DNA of 35,527 nt from contig DUAE01000028.1 of NCBI GenBank assembly GCA_012960975.1, positions 81,927-117,453 of the forward strand, in the 5' to 3' direction. Shown here piece after piece: positions 14,468 to 23,407 of this stretch (positions within the stretch are counted from its first letter, which is position 1; each line of letters begins with the position of its first letter). This stretch comes from Candidatus Poseidoniales archaeon (GTDB taxonomy: Archaea > Thermoplasmatota > Poseidoniia > Poseidoniales > Thalassarchaeaceae). The notes under the pieces are model-generated. The model had not been told where the DNA came from and made no database searches. It worked only from the letters and a program-made list of their open reading frames with translations. The position numbers and the translations under genes were made by a program.

Positions 14468-17239
14468 ATGGCTGAAAAGAAAGACATGGTTGGATATCGG
14501 CAGCAACCGGGAAAACTACCGTTTACTCGACCCGGCTCTGGTGGAAAAAATTCCTTTAGCGAGCCGCGTGATGAATCAATGATTCCAGCTAGTCAAGGTG
14601 GAGAAAAAAACCAGCCTTGGGGTTCACATCGCCATGATGAATTGCTTTCAGGAAGGGTGATAGGGAAACCCACATCACTCATAGATAGCAAATGGAAAGT
14701 TACCGGTCAAGCACACTATGGCGATGACATTCGATTACCTGGTGAATTGATTGGAAAGATTGTCCGCTCACCGCATCATTATGCGAAGGTTCTCTCAATC
14801 GATGCTACAAAAGCACTTGAATTACCAGGGGTTATAGCCATCTCAACAGGGGCAGATGCGAGCCAAAAATTTGGCGTCTTACCGGTTACAAAAGACGAGC
14901 ATGCGATGGCTGTTGAAACCGTCAGACACGTAGGAGACATAGTCGCTTGTGTAGCTGCAGAAAACGAAATGACTGCTCTGGAAGCTGTTCGATTAATCGA
15001 TGTAGAATACGAAGTCCTCGAGTCAATTCATGATATGAAAGATGGATTGAAAGATTCAGAAAAACCAATTCACGACCGTGGGGAATATCACATCGGTGAA
15101 GCAAATATTCAGAAACGTGTCTTTCAGGAATTTGGCGATGTTAATGGCATTCAAGACAATGCGATTGCTAGCCACAAATCAAATTGGTATTTTGGTGGAG
15201 TTAATCACGCTGCGACAGAACCTCACGCCGCAGTAGCTCATTGGGATCCTTCAGGTAGACTAACCCTCTACACACCTCAACAAGTCCCGCACTATGTTCA
15301 CCGCGCTTTGGCTGATGTGCTGGAAATTCCGATGCATCAAATCAATGTCCACCGAACTTTTGTTGGAGGAGGATTTGGTGGAAAATCGGATCCGTTTCCA
15401 CACGAAATGTGCGCAGCAATTTTAGCAAGGAAATCTGGTCGTCCAGTTCGAATAACCTTCGACCGCGAAGAGGTGTATTGGCTGAATCGTGGTCGACATC
15501 CCTCCCATATTGAAATGAATCTTCACGCTGATTCTAAAGGAAGGCTCTGTGGGATTGAAACCGATGCACTAATCGATGGCGGAGCCTTTGCTTCTTTCGG
15601 TCATGTTACAACTTATTACAATGGAGTTTTACATACCGCGCCATATGAAATTGGTGCATTCCATTATACCGGGGCGAGAGTTTGGACAAATAAGCCAGCC
15701 AGCGGTGCAATGAGGGGGCATGGTGCAGTAAATTCAAGATGTGCGGTGGAGGTTGGAATCGATGATTTATCTGAACAATTATCAGTAGATCCAATAACAT
15801 TCAGGTTAGCTAATCTATTACCACCACATTCTGCTACAATCACTGGATTCAGAGTGACGAGTATCGGCATGCGAGAATGTTTAGAACGTGTAAAAGAAGA
15901 GAGTGGTTGGGATGAAAAATTCCGAAAAATGCCACTCGGAAGAGGTATAGGAATCGGTTGTGGATTTTTCATTTCGGGTTCAGGACTCCCGATTCACTGG
16001 GACCCAAACAAATTCCCTCACGCAACAGTTCATCTGAAAATAGATATGGATGGTGGCGTAACTGTTCACACTGGAGCGGCAGATATTGGGCAAGGATCTG
16101 ATACCGTCATCGCCCAATCAGTCGCCGAAGTTCTCGGTCTGCCGCTGGATATGATTCGTGTGCGTTCTCGTGACACAGACACATCACCAGTTGATCTTGG
16201 CTCTTACTCTTCGCGAGTAACTTTCATGAACGCTAATGCCGCGATTTCCGCGGCGATGAAAATTCGACAAGAATTAATTGAAGCAACTGTAAAAATCACG
16301 GAGGCACCTGCAAAAAAATTGGTTATTGGCGATCGCCGAATTTTTAGAAAAGATGATCCAGCAGTTGGAGTTTCATATCTAGAAGCACTGCACAAAGCCC
16401 AGGAAGAGAGGGGGGCGCTCATCGCTTCTGGCGCTTATCGAACCCCGCCAATGGGACGGGCACATAAAGGAGCAGCAGCAGGATTAGCTCCCGCATATTC
16501 ATTTTCAGCCTATGTAGCTGAAGTAGAAGTTGACCCAGAAACAGGACAAACCAAAGTTCACAAAGTTTGGGCCGCTCATGATTGTGGAAAAGCATTGAAT
16601 CCACTCGCCGTAAAAGGGCAAATCATCGGGTCTTGTCACATGGGAATGGGGCAAGTACTTTCCGAAGAAATGCGATATGGTCGAGATGGACATTTGATGA
16701 ATCCAGATTTGCTTGATTACAAAATTCCTAGCATCCATGAAATGCCAAATGTAATTCCAATCATCGTTGAATCGAATGATCCTGAAGGTCCATTCGGAGC
16801 AAAAGAAGCCGGTGAAGGGCCACTTTTACCAATCCTACCTGCAGTCTGCAACGCAGTTTACGATGCCATCGGAATCCGCACACATAACCTACCTATAACA
16901 CCAGATAAAATGTTCAAAGCAATAGAAAAGAAATGCAAATTACTCGGTATCGATGACCCGTTGAATCTACCGTCTCCAATCATCGAGCATTCAGAACTTC
17001 AATCAACACTCAAAGCTCGAGCAAAAACCCACACACAACGCGATATCGACAGGAGATTGAATGACGATATCGAAGCCTATCACAACGGTGCACTATTTGG
17101 AATGGATCCAACAATTCCTCCAGATGAAGTTGATGAAAAGTGGACTGTTTCAGTTTTACCTTCCAAAGAATATCTTTCAAATCCTCGTCTAGCTGGAAAG
17201 GCTTGGCTCCACACCGAAAGACGACGCAGGGGTGATTAA
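14468..17239 (+). CDS. Molybdenum hydroxylase large (molybdopterin-binding) subunit, HcrA-like
   Basis: Catalytic subunit of a xanthine-oxidase-family enzyme carrying the molybdopterin dinucleotide cofactor. Seen: the aldehyde-oxidase a/b hammerhead domain (KVTGQAHYGDDI, LIGKIVRSPHHYAKV), then the molybdenum-binding domain with FVGGGFGGKSDPF, GAMRGHGAVNSR (R416) and, near the C-terminus, GPFGAKEAGEGP, whose E780 is at the position of the family's catalytic glutamate. It lacks the AYxCSFR active-site loop of form I CO dehydrogenase, so it is not a true CoxL. At 923 residues it is longer than HcrA-type subunits; about 60 extra N-terminal residues are polar and a C-terminal extension follows the last motif. 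The ATG at 14468 is chosen over a GTG at 14435 that overlaps the small subunit. Substrate is not identifiable. Confidence 0.93.
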   Translation: MAEKKDMVGYRQQPGKLPFTRPGSGGKNSFSEPRDESMIPASQGGEKNQPWGSHRHDELLSGRVIGKPTSLIDSKWKVTGQAHYGDDIRLPGELIGKIVRSPHHYAKVLSIDATKALELPGVIAISTGADASQKFGVLPVTKDEHAMAVETVRHVGDIVACVAAENEMTALEAVRLIDVEYEVLESIHDMKDGLKDSEKPIHDRGEYHIGEANIQKRVFQEFGDVNGIQDNAIASHKSNWYFGGVNHAATEPHAAVAHWDPSGRLTLYTPQQVPHYVHRALADVLEIPMHQINVHRTFVGGGFGGKSDPFPHEMCAAILARKSGRPVRITFDREEVYWLNRGRHPSHIEMNLHADSKGRLCGIETDALIDGGAFASFGHVTTYYNGVLHTAPYEIGAFHYTGARVWTNKPASGAMRGHGAVNSRCAVEVGIDDLSEQLSVDPITFRLANLLPPHSATITGFRVTSIGMRECLERVKEESGWDEKFRKMPLGRGIGIGCGFFISGSGLPIHWDPNKFPHATVHLKIDMDGGVTVHTGAADIGQGSDTVIAQSVAEVLGLPLDMIRVRSRDTDTSPVDLGSYSSRVTFMNANAAISAAMKIRQELIEATVKITEAPAKKLVIGDRRIFRKDDPAVGVSYLEALHKAQEERGALIASGAYRTPPMGRAHKGAAAGLAPAYSFSAYVAEVEVDPETGQTKVHKVWAAHDCGKALNPLAVKGQIIGSCHMGMGQVLSEEMRYGRDGHLMNPDLLDYKIPSIHEMPNVIPIIVESNDPEGPFGAKEAGEGPLLPILPAVCNAVYDAIGIRTHNLPITPDKMFKAIEKKCKLLGIDDPLNLPSPIIEHSELQSTLKARAKTHTQRDIDRRLNDDIEAYHNGALFGMDPTIPPDEVDEKWTVSVLPSKEYLSNPRLAGKAWLHTERRRRGD

Positions 17240-18231
17240 TGATGCGCATGCCTCCATTTACTCTACACACACCTGCATCTTTGGACGAGGCACTTGAAAT
17301 CGCATTAAATTTGCAGGACGCTGAAAAAGAATTCGATTGGGTCGCAGGCGGAACTGACCTGCTGCCCAACTACAAATGGCATTTGAATTCAAAGAAAAAC
17401 GTCATTTCATTAGCAAATGTCACAGAATTATTCGAATTGAAAGCAACCCATATTGGAGCGATGGTTAGACTCCACGAATTAGTTGAATCGGAAGTGGTAC
17501 ATCCAGTTCTGGCGAAGGCAGCGAGCATGATTGCAAGCGTATTGATCAGACGCTCAGGTACTGTTGGAGGAAATATTTGCCTCGACACTCGATGTTATTG
17601 GTTCAATCAAAGTGAAAATTGGCGCGAATCGATTGATTGGTGCCATAAATGTGATTGCGGCACAGAAGCTGATTGCAGAGTCATACCTAATCAAAACACA
17701 CTTTGTGTCGCAACCTACCAAGCCGACCTTGCACCTGTTTTGATGTGTCTAGATGCAACAATTCATCTCGCGTCATCAACAGGAACTCGTTCAATGCAAT
17801 TGACTGATTTTTTCGAGCTCGACGGTATGACTCGCAATAAATTGCAACCTGGCGAACTCGTAACCCATCTTACTATTCCAAAGGATTCAGCGCAATGGCA
17901 AGGCGATTACCAAAAATTGCGCCAACGCGAATCTTGGGATTTCCCTGAAGCAGGGGTGGCGGTTATGTGGAAGAGGAATGGGGTAAATGCTCCTAATGAC
18001 ATCAGAGTTGCTACTACTGGCCTAGAATCAATTCCCGGCTTTCATCAATCTCAAGCCCAACATGCTCTAGAGGATTGGAATGGAAAAGAAAGTATTATGT
18101 CACTTGCTGAATCGATTAGAAAAGCAGTGAAACCGGTGCAAAACACATGGTACACGCCTTCATACAGAAGGAAGATGACCCGGATAATGACAAAAAGAGC
18201 CTGTGCCGGACTATTGGAGGATTCGAAATGA
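17239..18231 (+). CDS. Molybdenum hydroxylase FAD subunit with extra [4Fe-4S] loop (HcrB-like)
   Basis: FAD-binding medium subunit of the molybdenum enzyme. Seen: the FAD motifs VAGGTDLLPN (35-44) and RSGTVGGNICLDTRC (105-119). Directly after the second there is a cysteine-rich insertion: C114, C119, C135, C138, C140, C146 and C156. In 4-hydroxybenzoyl-CoA reductase (HcrB) a loop at this place binds an additional [4Fe-4S] cluster through cysteines spaced 16, 8 and 9; here C119, C135, C146 and C156 are spaced 16, 11 and 10, and the surrounding DTRC and NQSExW match. Ordinary xanthine dehydrogenase and CO dehydrogenase FAD subunits lack this loop. The start overlaps the large-subunit stop (TAATG), and the stop overlaps the next start (ATGA). 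FAD-subunit assignment is firm; the extra cluster is inferred from cysteine pattern. Confidence 0.93.
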   Translation: MMRMPPFTLHTPASLDEALEIALNLQDAEKEFDWVAGGTDLLPNYKWHLNSKKNVISLANVTELFELKATHIGAMVRLHELVESEVVHPVLAKAASMIASVLIRRSGTVGGNICLDTRCYWFNQSENWRESIDWCHKCDCGTEADCRVIPNQNTLCVATYQADLAPVLMCLDATIHLASSTGTRSMQLTDFFELDGMTRNKLQPGELVTHLTIPKDSAQWQGDYQKLRQRESWDFPEAGVAVMWKRNGVNAPNDIRVATTGLESIPGFHQSQAQHALEDWNGKESIMSLAESIRKAVKPVQNTWYTPSYRRKMTRIMTKRACAGLLEDSK

Positions 18232-19175
18232 CCAAAAAATATCAATCAATTATTCTGATTGTCGTGCTGTTATCATCATTATCGGCTGGGTTTACTCAAG
18301 CCCAACCAGAATTAGGAAATTGGGAGCTGGGAATTGAATACCCCGGTGACGATTCAAATAATTCCTTTTCCATTAGCAAAATGGGTCAAGTCAGCATCAC
18401 ATTTTTTGTAGATAACTCACAATTCGTCGACATCGAAGTCGAATTCGAATACGAAATACCATTCGAAGGAGAAAGTTCAGGTCCTGAAAGTGAAATGATA
18501 AGTTCAGGAGAGAATAAATCATTCACTTTGGTGGTTTCAAATATCGATGTTTACGAATATGCAGCTGAGTCAATAGATATTTTAAAAATAACTGCGAATT
18601 TGGTTTCAAGAGCCGGAATTGCTGTTATTATCCCAGAAAATCAAGAAAAATCAGCCGACCTCAAAATACCAACAATTTACTCACTTGAGGTCGACATACT
18701 CGATCCCATCGGCCCAATGAATGCAGGCACTGATATGATTCTCAGAGTTAATGTGGTGAATATTGGAAATGTCAAAGATCGAGTCGGTGACCTTGAAACG
18801 AGTGATAATTGTCCGCTGTTAACCCTAGATAATGGTCTAGATTCCTTGATGACCACAGAAATAAATCTAGGAGGAACTGCTGAGGCAGACCTGAAAATTA
18901 CCGCTTCAGAAAGCCATCCTGAAAAAAATTGTAGAATTGAAATTGCAGTTTATTCCAATGGAGCGATGAATGCAGGAAGTTCAGAAATTTCTGAAGATGA
19001 AACTACGGTCACGGTAGAACCTCCATTATCCAAACCAGGGACAAATCCTGAAGACCCTGAAGACCCTGAAGACCCAATGGAAGTAGTAAGTTCAAACCTA
19101 CCCGCACCGGGTTTATTGATTGTTATTATCGGTATTTTCGGCGCATTCATTGCTACGAAAGAAGAAGAAAATTAA
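18228..19175 (+). CDS. Secreted/cell-surface protein with C-terminal anchor helix, function unknown
   Basis: A 315-residue exported protein. Seen: an N-terminal signal peptide (MTKKYQSIILIVVLLSSLSAG with cleavage likely after AQA), a beta-rich ectodomain, a CARDB-like segment (about 150-235) with DMILRVNVVNIGNVKDRVG, a PEDPEDPEDP linker, and a final hydrophobic helix preceded by LPAPG and followed by KEEEN. That ending resembles archaeosortase-type PGF-CTERM signals but lacks the exact PGF. The start is fixed by GGAGG seven bases upstream; its ATG overlaps the stop of the FAD subunit (ATGA), so it may be translated together with the molybdenum enzyme. A frame extension upstream to 18147 is rejected because it would bury the signal peptide. 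Confidence 0.82.
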   Translation: MTKKYQSIILIVVLLSSLSAGFTQAQPELGNWELGIEYPGDDSNNSFSISKMGQVSITFFVDNSQFVDIEVEFEYEIPFEGESSGPESEMISSGENKSFTLVVSNIDVYEYAAESIDILKITANLVSRAGIAVIIPENQEKSADLKIPTIYSLEVDILDPIGPMNAGTDMILRVNVVNIGNVKDRVGDLETSDNCPLLTLDNGLDSLMTTEINLGGTAEADLKITASESHPEKNCRIEIAVYSNGAMNAGSSEISEDETTVTVEPPLSKPGTNPEDPEDPEDPMEVVSSNLPAPGLLIVIIGIFGAFIATKEEEN

Positions 19176-19351
19176 GTTATTATTTCTATTTCCGTCAAGA
19201 AATGAAAAAAAAGTGCATTTTTAACGTCTAATCGAAACAATTCAGGTGTAAATGCCGAACTTCCATCAGCAACATATAACTGCACATCATCACTGGCATA
19301 GCCACTGTAAGTGCTGTCTCAGTTCAATAACAGTGATGAGTCTGAAAAACT
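19176..19351. promoter_or_regulatory. Intergenic region before the MoxR/DUF58 operon
   Basis: A 176-base gap. The left part is A/T-rich with an A8 run near 19205 and TTTTTAA after it, which may end the upstream transcript. A 9-bp inverted repeat, TCATCACTG (19287-19295) and CAGTGATGA (19331-19339), brackets 35 bases just before the next start codon. No RNA gene recognised. Confidence 0.3.
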
Positions 19352-20965
19352 ATGTCTGAAGAAAATAAATCTGAAAACGAGTTCACCTCGTATGTGGTAT
19401 GGTCCATCGCGATTACTACCGCCCTTCTTCTTCTTCTGCCAATGATGTTTGTTGTGGGCAAAGATACCGCATATTCTGCCTACTATAATGGGGATGATTC
19501 TCAAAACTCACAACTCGCCCAACTAACGGATATGCGGACTTCACTCGATGATAGTGAAGGATATTTCATTGCAAATACAATGTCCACACCGATGTTGGTA
19601 AATGACTGGAAAGACCCTCATCGCACCCTCTTGGTAATAATCGCTCCAGAGAAACCGATAGATGAAACTGAAGCTGATGCCATTTACGATTTTGTTACAA
19701 TAAAAGGTGGAAAAGTTATAATTTCTGCTGATGGAACAAATGCAAATAGATTGGCATCGAAATTTGGCATTACCTACTTCGATGCCCCATTAAATGATGA
19801 AAATCAATTCTGGTTAGAATATGATGATCAAGGTCCATTGCCGTATCCATCTTGGCAAAATGTTTGGAGCGTAGCTACAATCGAGACCGACGTTAATGGC
19901 ATGGAACCTGGTGCATCTCGTAAAGGGTGCTCGGATTTCCAAATTGCAAACGATGACCCTCGGGCCTGCCGTATGCCGGTCATGTTCCGCTCACCAACCG
20001 GCATTCGATACGAACCAACTTCGGAAGATAATCTACTCGATGATAATCCGAATAAGCGAAAAGTCAGCGTCCTAGCAACCGCCTCATCATCAGCATTTAT
20101 CGATATGATAGGAGATGGAGATTCAAGTAATCCACTAAATCCAGCACCGGGTGATCTTTCTCTAATAGTTCGATTCGATTACCCGAATATCGTGACCTAT
20201 GATCAAGTACGCAGTACACAGCGAGGAATCGTAGGTGGAGGAATAGGTGAGTTAACGGTGACTGGATCTATTGTTTTCGTCTCTGATGAAGAGGCGTTTT
20301 CAAACCGACTTTGGAATCTTGATGTCGCCCGGCAAACGGGTATGCGTGAATCTTGTGAAGGGGTAGTGGGCAGTTGCTGGATGAACGAGATACATGATAA
20401 TAATGATTGGAAGGGTAATGATGCTTATTTCCAGATGTTAATCCACTCAATGATGGAATTTGATAATCTAGAATTATCGAGCACAATCCGCCAAAATTCA
20501 AATAATTTCCAAGTCGTATTCGATGAGAGTCGTCATGTCACTGGAATCATCTCCGCACCATTTGTCGAAGCTATGAGTACAGTTGTCCTCCTGACATCGA
20601 ATACCTTCCTGAAGTGGCTCGTAGTGTTGAACGTTGGATTACTGCTGCTCGTCGCGATGATGGTCATACCTGAGAAAGAAAATTGGCGTCATGTGTTCGA
20701 TTTAACCAGATTCAATCAACGGCCGAATAAGCTCGACCCGGGATCATACCGGCTTCGTGTTCAACAATCACTTTTCACAAAAGTTAGAGTCCATCATGAC
20801 CTAACAAGAGATGAGATGGCCTCGAAACCTCCTGCAGAAATTCAATCGATGATAGGAGATCCAAGACTCGTCGAATTGGCATATAGCCAATCCCGTACAT
20901 ACTCACCCCAAGAACTGCGTCAACTTATGTTGGCTATTCGTAAATGGGGTAAGAGCAATAAATAA
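19352..20965 (+). CDS. DUF4350-like membrane protein of the MoxR/DUF58 operon
   Basis: A 537-residue membrane protein. Seen: a short cytoplasmic N-terminus, one transmembrane helix (about 14-35), an extracytoplasmic domain with a DUF4350-like alpha/beta core (LLVIIAPEKPIDETEADAIY, GGKVIISADG about 115-130), a second transmembrane helix at about 416-440, and a cytoplasmic C-terminal segment. DUF4350 proteins are commonly encoded beside MoxR ATPases and DUF58 proteins, as here, where MoxR follows 15 bases downstream. The ectodomain may sense or bind something outside while MoxR and DUF58 act inside; the mechanism is not known. The DUF4350 match is from remembered pattern and context. Confidence 0.75.
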   Translation: MSEENKSENEFTSYVVWSIAITTALLLLLPMMFVVGKDTAYSAYYNGDDSQNSQLAQLTDMRTSLDDSEGYFIANTMSTPMLVNDWKDPHRTLLVIIAPEKPIDETEADAIYDFVTIKGGKVIISADGTNANRLASKFGITYFDAPLNDENQFWLEYDDQGPLPYPSWQNVWSVATIETDVNGMEPGASRKGCSDFQIANDDPRACRMPVMFRSPTGIRYEPTSEDNLLDDNPNKRKVSVLATASSSAFIDMIGDGDSSNPLNPAPGDLSLIVRFDYPNIVTYDQVRSTQRGIVGGGIGELTVTGSIVFVSDEEAFSNRLWNLDVARQTGMRESCEGVVGSCWMNEIHDNNDWKGNDAYFQMLIHSMMEFDNLELSSTIRQNSNNFQVVFDESRHVTGIISAPFVEAMSTVVLLTSNTFLKWLVVLNVGLLLLVAMMVIPEKENWRHVFDLTRFNQRPNKLDPGSYRLRVQQSLFTKVRVHHDLTRDEMASKPPAEIQSMIGDPRLVELAYSQSRTYSPQELRQLMLAIRKWGKSNK

Positions 20966-20980
20966 TTGGAGAGAAAATAA

Positions 20981-22036
20981 ATGAATGCAACACCACCAGC
21001 AGAAAAACCAGCAGCCCCGCCAGCAGACGCGGTCGCTCAGGGTTATGCAAAGAAGGCACAAGCCGCACGTGGAACAAAGAAGATGAGTGACAGACTGACA
21101 GCAGTCGGCGCAATCGCAGAAGCGATTGGTGTTGAAGTTCAGAAAGTCATCATCGGAAAGGCACACGTCATCGACAATGTTCTTGTCGACATTTTGGCTA
21201 ATGGAAACCTTCTGTTCGAGGATTATCCCGGATTGGCAAAAACCCTGATGACCAATACCTTCGCTGACGCACTTGGATGTGATTTCAAGCGTGTTCAGTT
21301 CACCCCGGATTTGCTTCCAGCAGATATTACCGGGACGAACATTTACGATGCGAAGAAAGGAGAATTTACCTTTAAACCAGGGCCAATCTTCTGTAACTTA
21401 CTTCTTTCTGACGAGATTAATCGTGCGCCTCCAAAGACGCAAGCAGCTCTTCTCGAAGCGATGCAGGAGAAGCAGGTTACTATCGGTATAGTCACTCACA
21501 AACTACCGGCTCCATTCTTGACTATGGCTACACAAAACCCAGTCGAACAAGAAGGAACCTATCCTCTACCTGAAGCTCAACTCGACCGTTTCATGTTCAA
21601 GATGTCCGTCGGTTATCCAGACCGGGCTGATGAAGATGAGATTCTAGCTCGACGTATCGCTCGAAAGAAAGATGAAGTCGATGTTGAAACGATTACCGAC
21701 CCTGCTCGTGTTGTCGCTATGCAACAATCAATCGAAGATGTCTACGTAGATCCAGCTGTACGAATGTACATGGTTGAAATCGTATCAAGAACCCGTGAAG
21801 ATCCACGAGTCTTGGTCGGTGCATCGCCTCGTGGTTCTCAAGCTCTGTTGAAGACAAGCCGTGCTGCTGCAGCAATGCGCGGTCGTGACTTCGTGACACC
21901 AGATGATGTGAAATCTGTTGCAATCCTTGCGGTTGCTCACAGATTAATTCTCAAACCAGAACACCAAATTAAGGGACTTGAGATTGACCAGATTATCACT
22001 GACATCCTAAGGCAAGTGCCTGTACCAACAGTTTGA
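20981..22036 (+). CDS. MoxR family AAA+ ATPase
   Basis: AAA+ chaperone-type ATPase, thought to help mature or assemble partner proteins, often with DUF58/vWA proteins. Seen: a Pro/Ala-rich N-terminus (1-33), the MoxR Walker A DYPGLAKT (81-88), the conserved QFTPDLLPADITG (106-118), Walker B LLLSDEINRAPPKTQ (140-154), sensor 1 in MATQNPVEQEGTYPLPEAQLDRF, and C-terminal lid with GASPRGSQALLKTSRAAA. The 351-residue length is normal. Walker A has Asp where the first Gly of the classic motif would be, a common MoxR variant. The gene is in one operon with the DUF4350-like, DUF58 and membrane-protein genes. Codon choice here looks somewhat more GC-rich than in neighbours, perhaps reflecting higher expression. 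Confidence 0.95.
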   Translation: MNATPPAEKPAAPPADAVAQGYAKKAQAARGTKKMSDRLTAVGAIAEAIGVEVQKVIIGKAHVIDNVLVDILANGNLLFEDYPGLAKTLMTNTFADALGCDFKRVQFTPDLLPADITGTNIYDAKKGEFTFKPGPIFCNLLLSDEINRAPPKTQAALLEAMQEKQVTIGIVTHKLPAPFLTMATQNPVEQEGTYPLPEAQLDRFMFKMSVGYPDRADEDEILARRIARKKDEVDVETITDPARVVAMQQSIEDVYVDPAVRMYMVEIVSRTREDPRVLVGASPRGSQALLKTSRAAAAMRGRDFVTPDDVKSVAILAVAHRLILKPEHQIKGLEIDQIITDILRQVPVPTV

Positions 22037-22075
22037 GTAAATTCTCGAATCAATTGAAAAAGGAGGTTATTGCGA

Positions 22076-23395
22076 ATGGCATGGAGTAGGAAATCAGCGA
22101 TGTTTGCGTCACTGGCAGTAGCACTTTACTTGATGGGGCTGGTTTTACGAAACCAACAACTCGTCACAGTTGCTGTCGTCTTACTCTCCTTCCTAACTTG
22201 GGCCGCGTTCCGCACTGCCCATGCAGATGTGTCTTCTTCAGGAAGACGAATCGACGATACCGCTGTGACGTCAGGCGTTGCACTACAAAACCTAGTCGCG
22301 TTGAGAAAATTATCTTCAGCGCGTGTCTTTGAAGACGGTGAAGTAGATGTGTCCTTACGAATTCAGAACCGCTCAAATCTCTCCAAGGTTCTGGAAGTTC
22401 GCGACCGCGTCCCTGAAGTTATGCGCATCAAGAAGGGAGCGAATTATGTCCTTATGGAATTAGGCCCACAGCGAGAAACTGAAATCGCATATACGATTGA
22501 AGCTCCTCTTCGTGGTTTCTACACAATTGGACCAGTCTGCATTCGCATCCAAGATACATTCGGATTATTCCATAATGAAAGAGAAATTCATCTCTATGAT
22601 GATTTTCTAGTATTCCCAAAAATGGAAGATATCAAAGACGCTCTAATCAAGAGTCGTGTACCAAAAATCTTCACCGGGGCAGTAAATATTCGTAATCCTG
22701 GCGATGGATCGAATTTCTATAACCTTCGCGATTATGTAGAAGGTGATTCAATAAAAAAAGTCAACTGGAATGCTACTGCTCGGACAGGTGGAACAATGAT
22801 GGTCAACGAGTACGAGAGAGACGCGGTTAGTGACATCATTCTAATCATAGATAGTCGCTCTGTATCAGAGACTGGCCCGGTCAGTAGAAACTCCCTAGTC
22901 TACAGTACCCGTGCTGCAGCATCTCTCGCACAATATTTCCTCTCCCGTCGAGATTCGGTTGGGTTGGTCATCTATAGCGACGAAATCGTATCAGTTGACA
23001 GAGACACCGGTAAGAAACAATTGTATGTGCTTTTGACGAAATTAGCTGGCGCGATGGCAAAAGGAAATACTCCTCTTCGAGTCGTTACAAACCGTATCAT
23101 GCCACATATCAATCGTGGAAGTCCGATTATCTTACTCTCTCCACTAGAAGATGACCCGACAATCATCGATGCTGTACGAGATTTCCGCGCTCGTAATTTC
23201 GATGTCACCGTTCTCTCTCCGAGCAGTCTAGAATTCGAATTCGATGCTCGAAGATTGGATCGAACGGGATATGAATTACTGAAGACCGAGCGTGATATCA
23301 TCATAAGCGAAATAAGAGGTCTTGGTGCATTCGTCATGGATTGGGAGCCCGATATGTTACTAGAAACAGCATTGTCTGGCGCAAGAGGATTTTGA
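22076..23395 (+). CDS. DUF58 domain protein (vWA-like), MoxR partner
   Basis: Membrane-associated DUF58 protein. Seen: two hydrophobic segments near the N-terminus (about 10-42), a beta-rich middle (RVFEDGEVDVSLRIQNRS), the DUF58 signature YNLRDYVEGDSIKKVNWNAT (about 214-233), then a von Willebrand A-like fold starting DIILIIDSRS with DSVGLVIYSDEIV. The ATG at 22076 is chosen over a TTG at 22070 because AGGAGG ends 9 bases before it. It follows MoxR by 39 bases and precedes a membrane protein by 12. MoxR-DUF58 pairs are widespread; in Francisella and Rhizobium relatives they affect envelope stress and folding of secreted or membrane proteins, but the role in archaea is unknown. Confidence 0.93.
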   Translation: MAWSRKSAMFASLAVALYLMGLVLRNQQLVTVAVVLLSFLTWAAFRTAHADVSSSGRRIDDTAVTSGVALQNLVALRKLSSARVFEDGEVDVSLRIQNRSNLSKVLEVRDRVPEVMRIKKGANYVLMELGPQRETEIAYTIEAPLRGFYTIGPVCIRIQDTFGLFHNEREIHLYDDFLVFPKMEDIKDALIKSRVPKIFTGAVNIRNPGDGSNFYNLRDYVEGDSIKKVNWNATARTGGTMMVNEYERDAVSDIILIIDSRSVSETGPVSRNSLVYSTRAAASLAQYFLSRRDSVGLVIYSDEIVSVDRDTGKKQLYVLLTKLAGAMAKGNTPLRVVTNRIMPHINRGSPIILLSPLEDDPTIIDAVRDFRARNFDVTVLSPSSLEFEFDARRLDRTGYELLKTERDIIISEIRGLGAFVMDWEPDMLLETALSGARGF

Positions 23396-23407
23396 GGAGG
23401 TGAATAG

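Noticed and set aside
18147-18227. N-terminal extension of the surface protein into the FAD subunit gene
   Set aside because: It would put 27 charged residues before a clear signal peptide; GGAGG and the ATGA overlap fix the start at 18228.
13897-18231. Reading the three-subunit enzyme as aerobic CO dehydrogenase (CoxSLM)
   Set aside because: The large subunit lacks the AYxCSFR loop of form I CoxL and the FAD subunit has the HcrB-type cysteine loop.
19021-19080. GAAGACCCT tandem repeat as a mobile or CRISPR-like element
   Set aside because: It only encodes the PEDPEDPEDP linker of the surface protein, a common spacer before membrane anchors.
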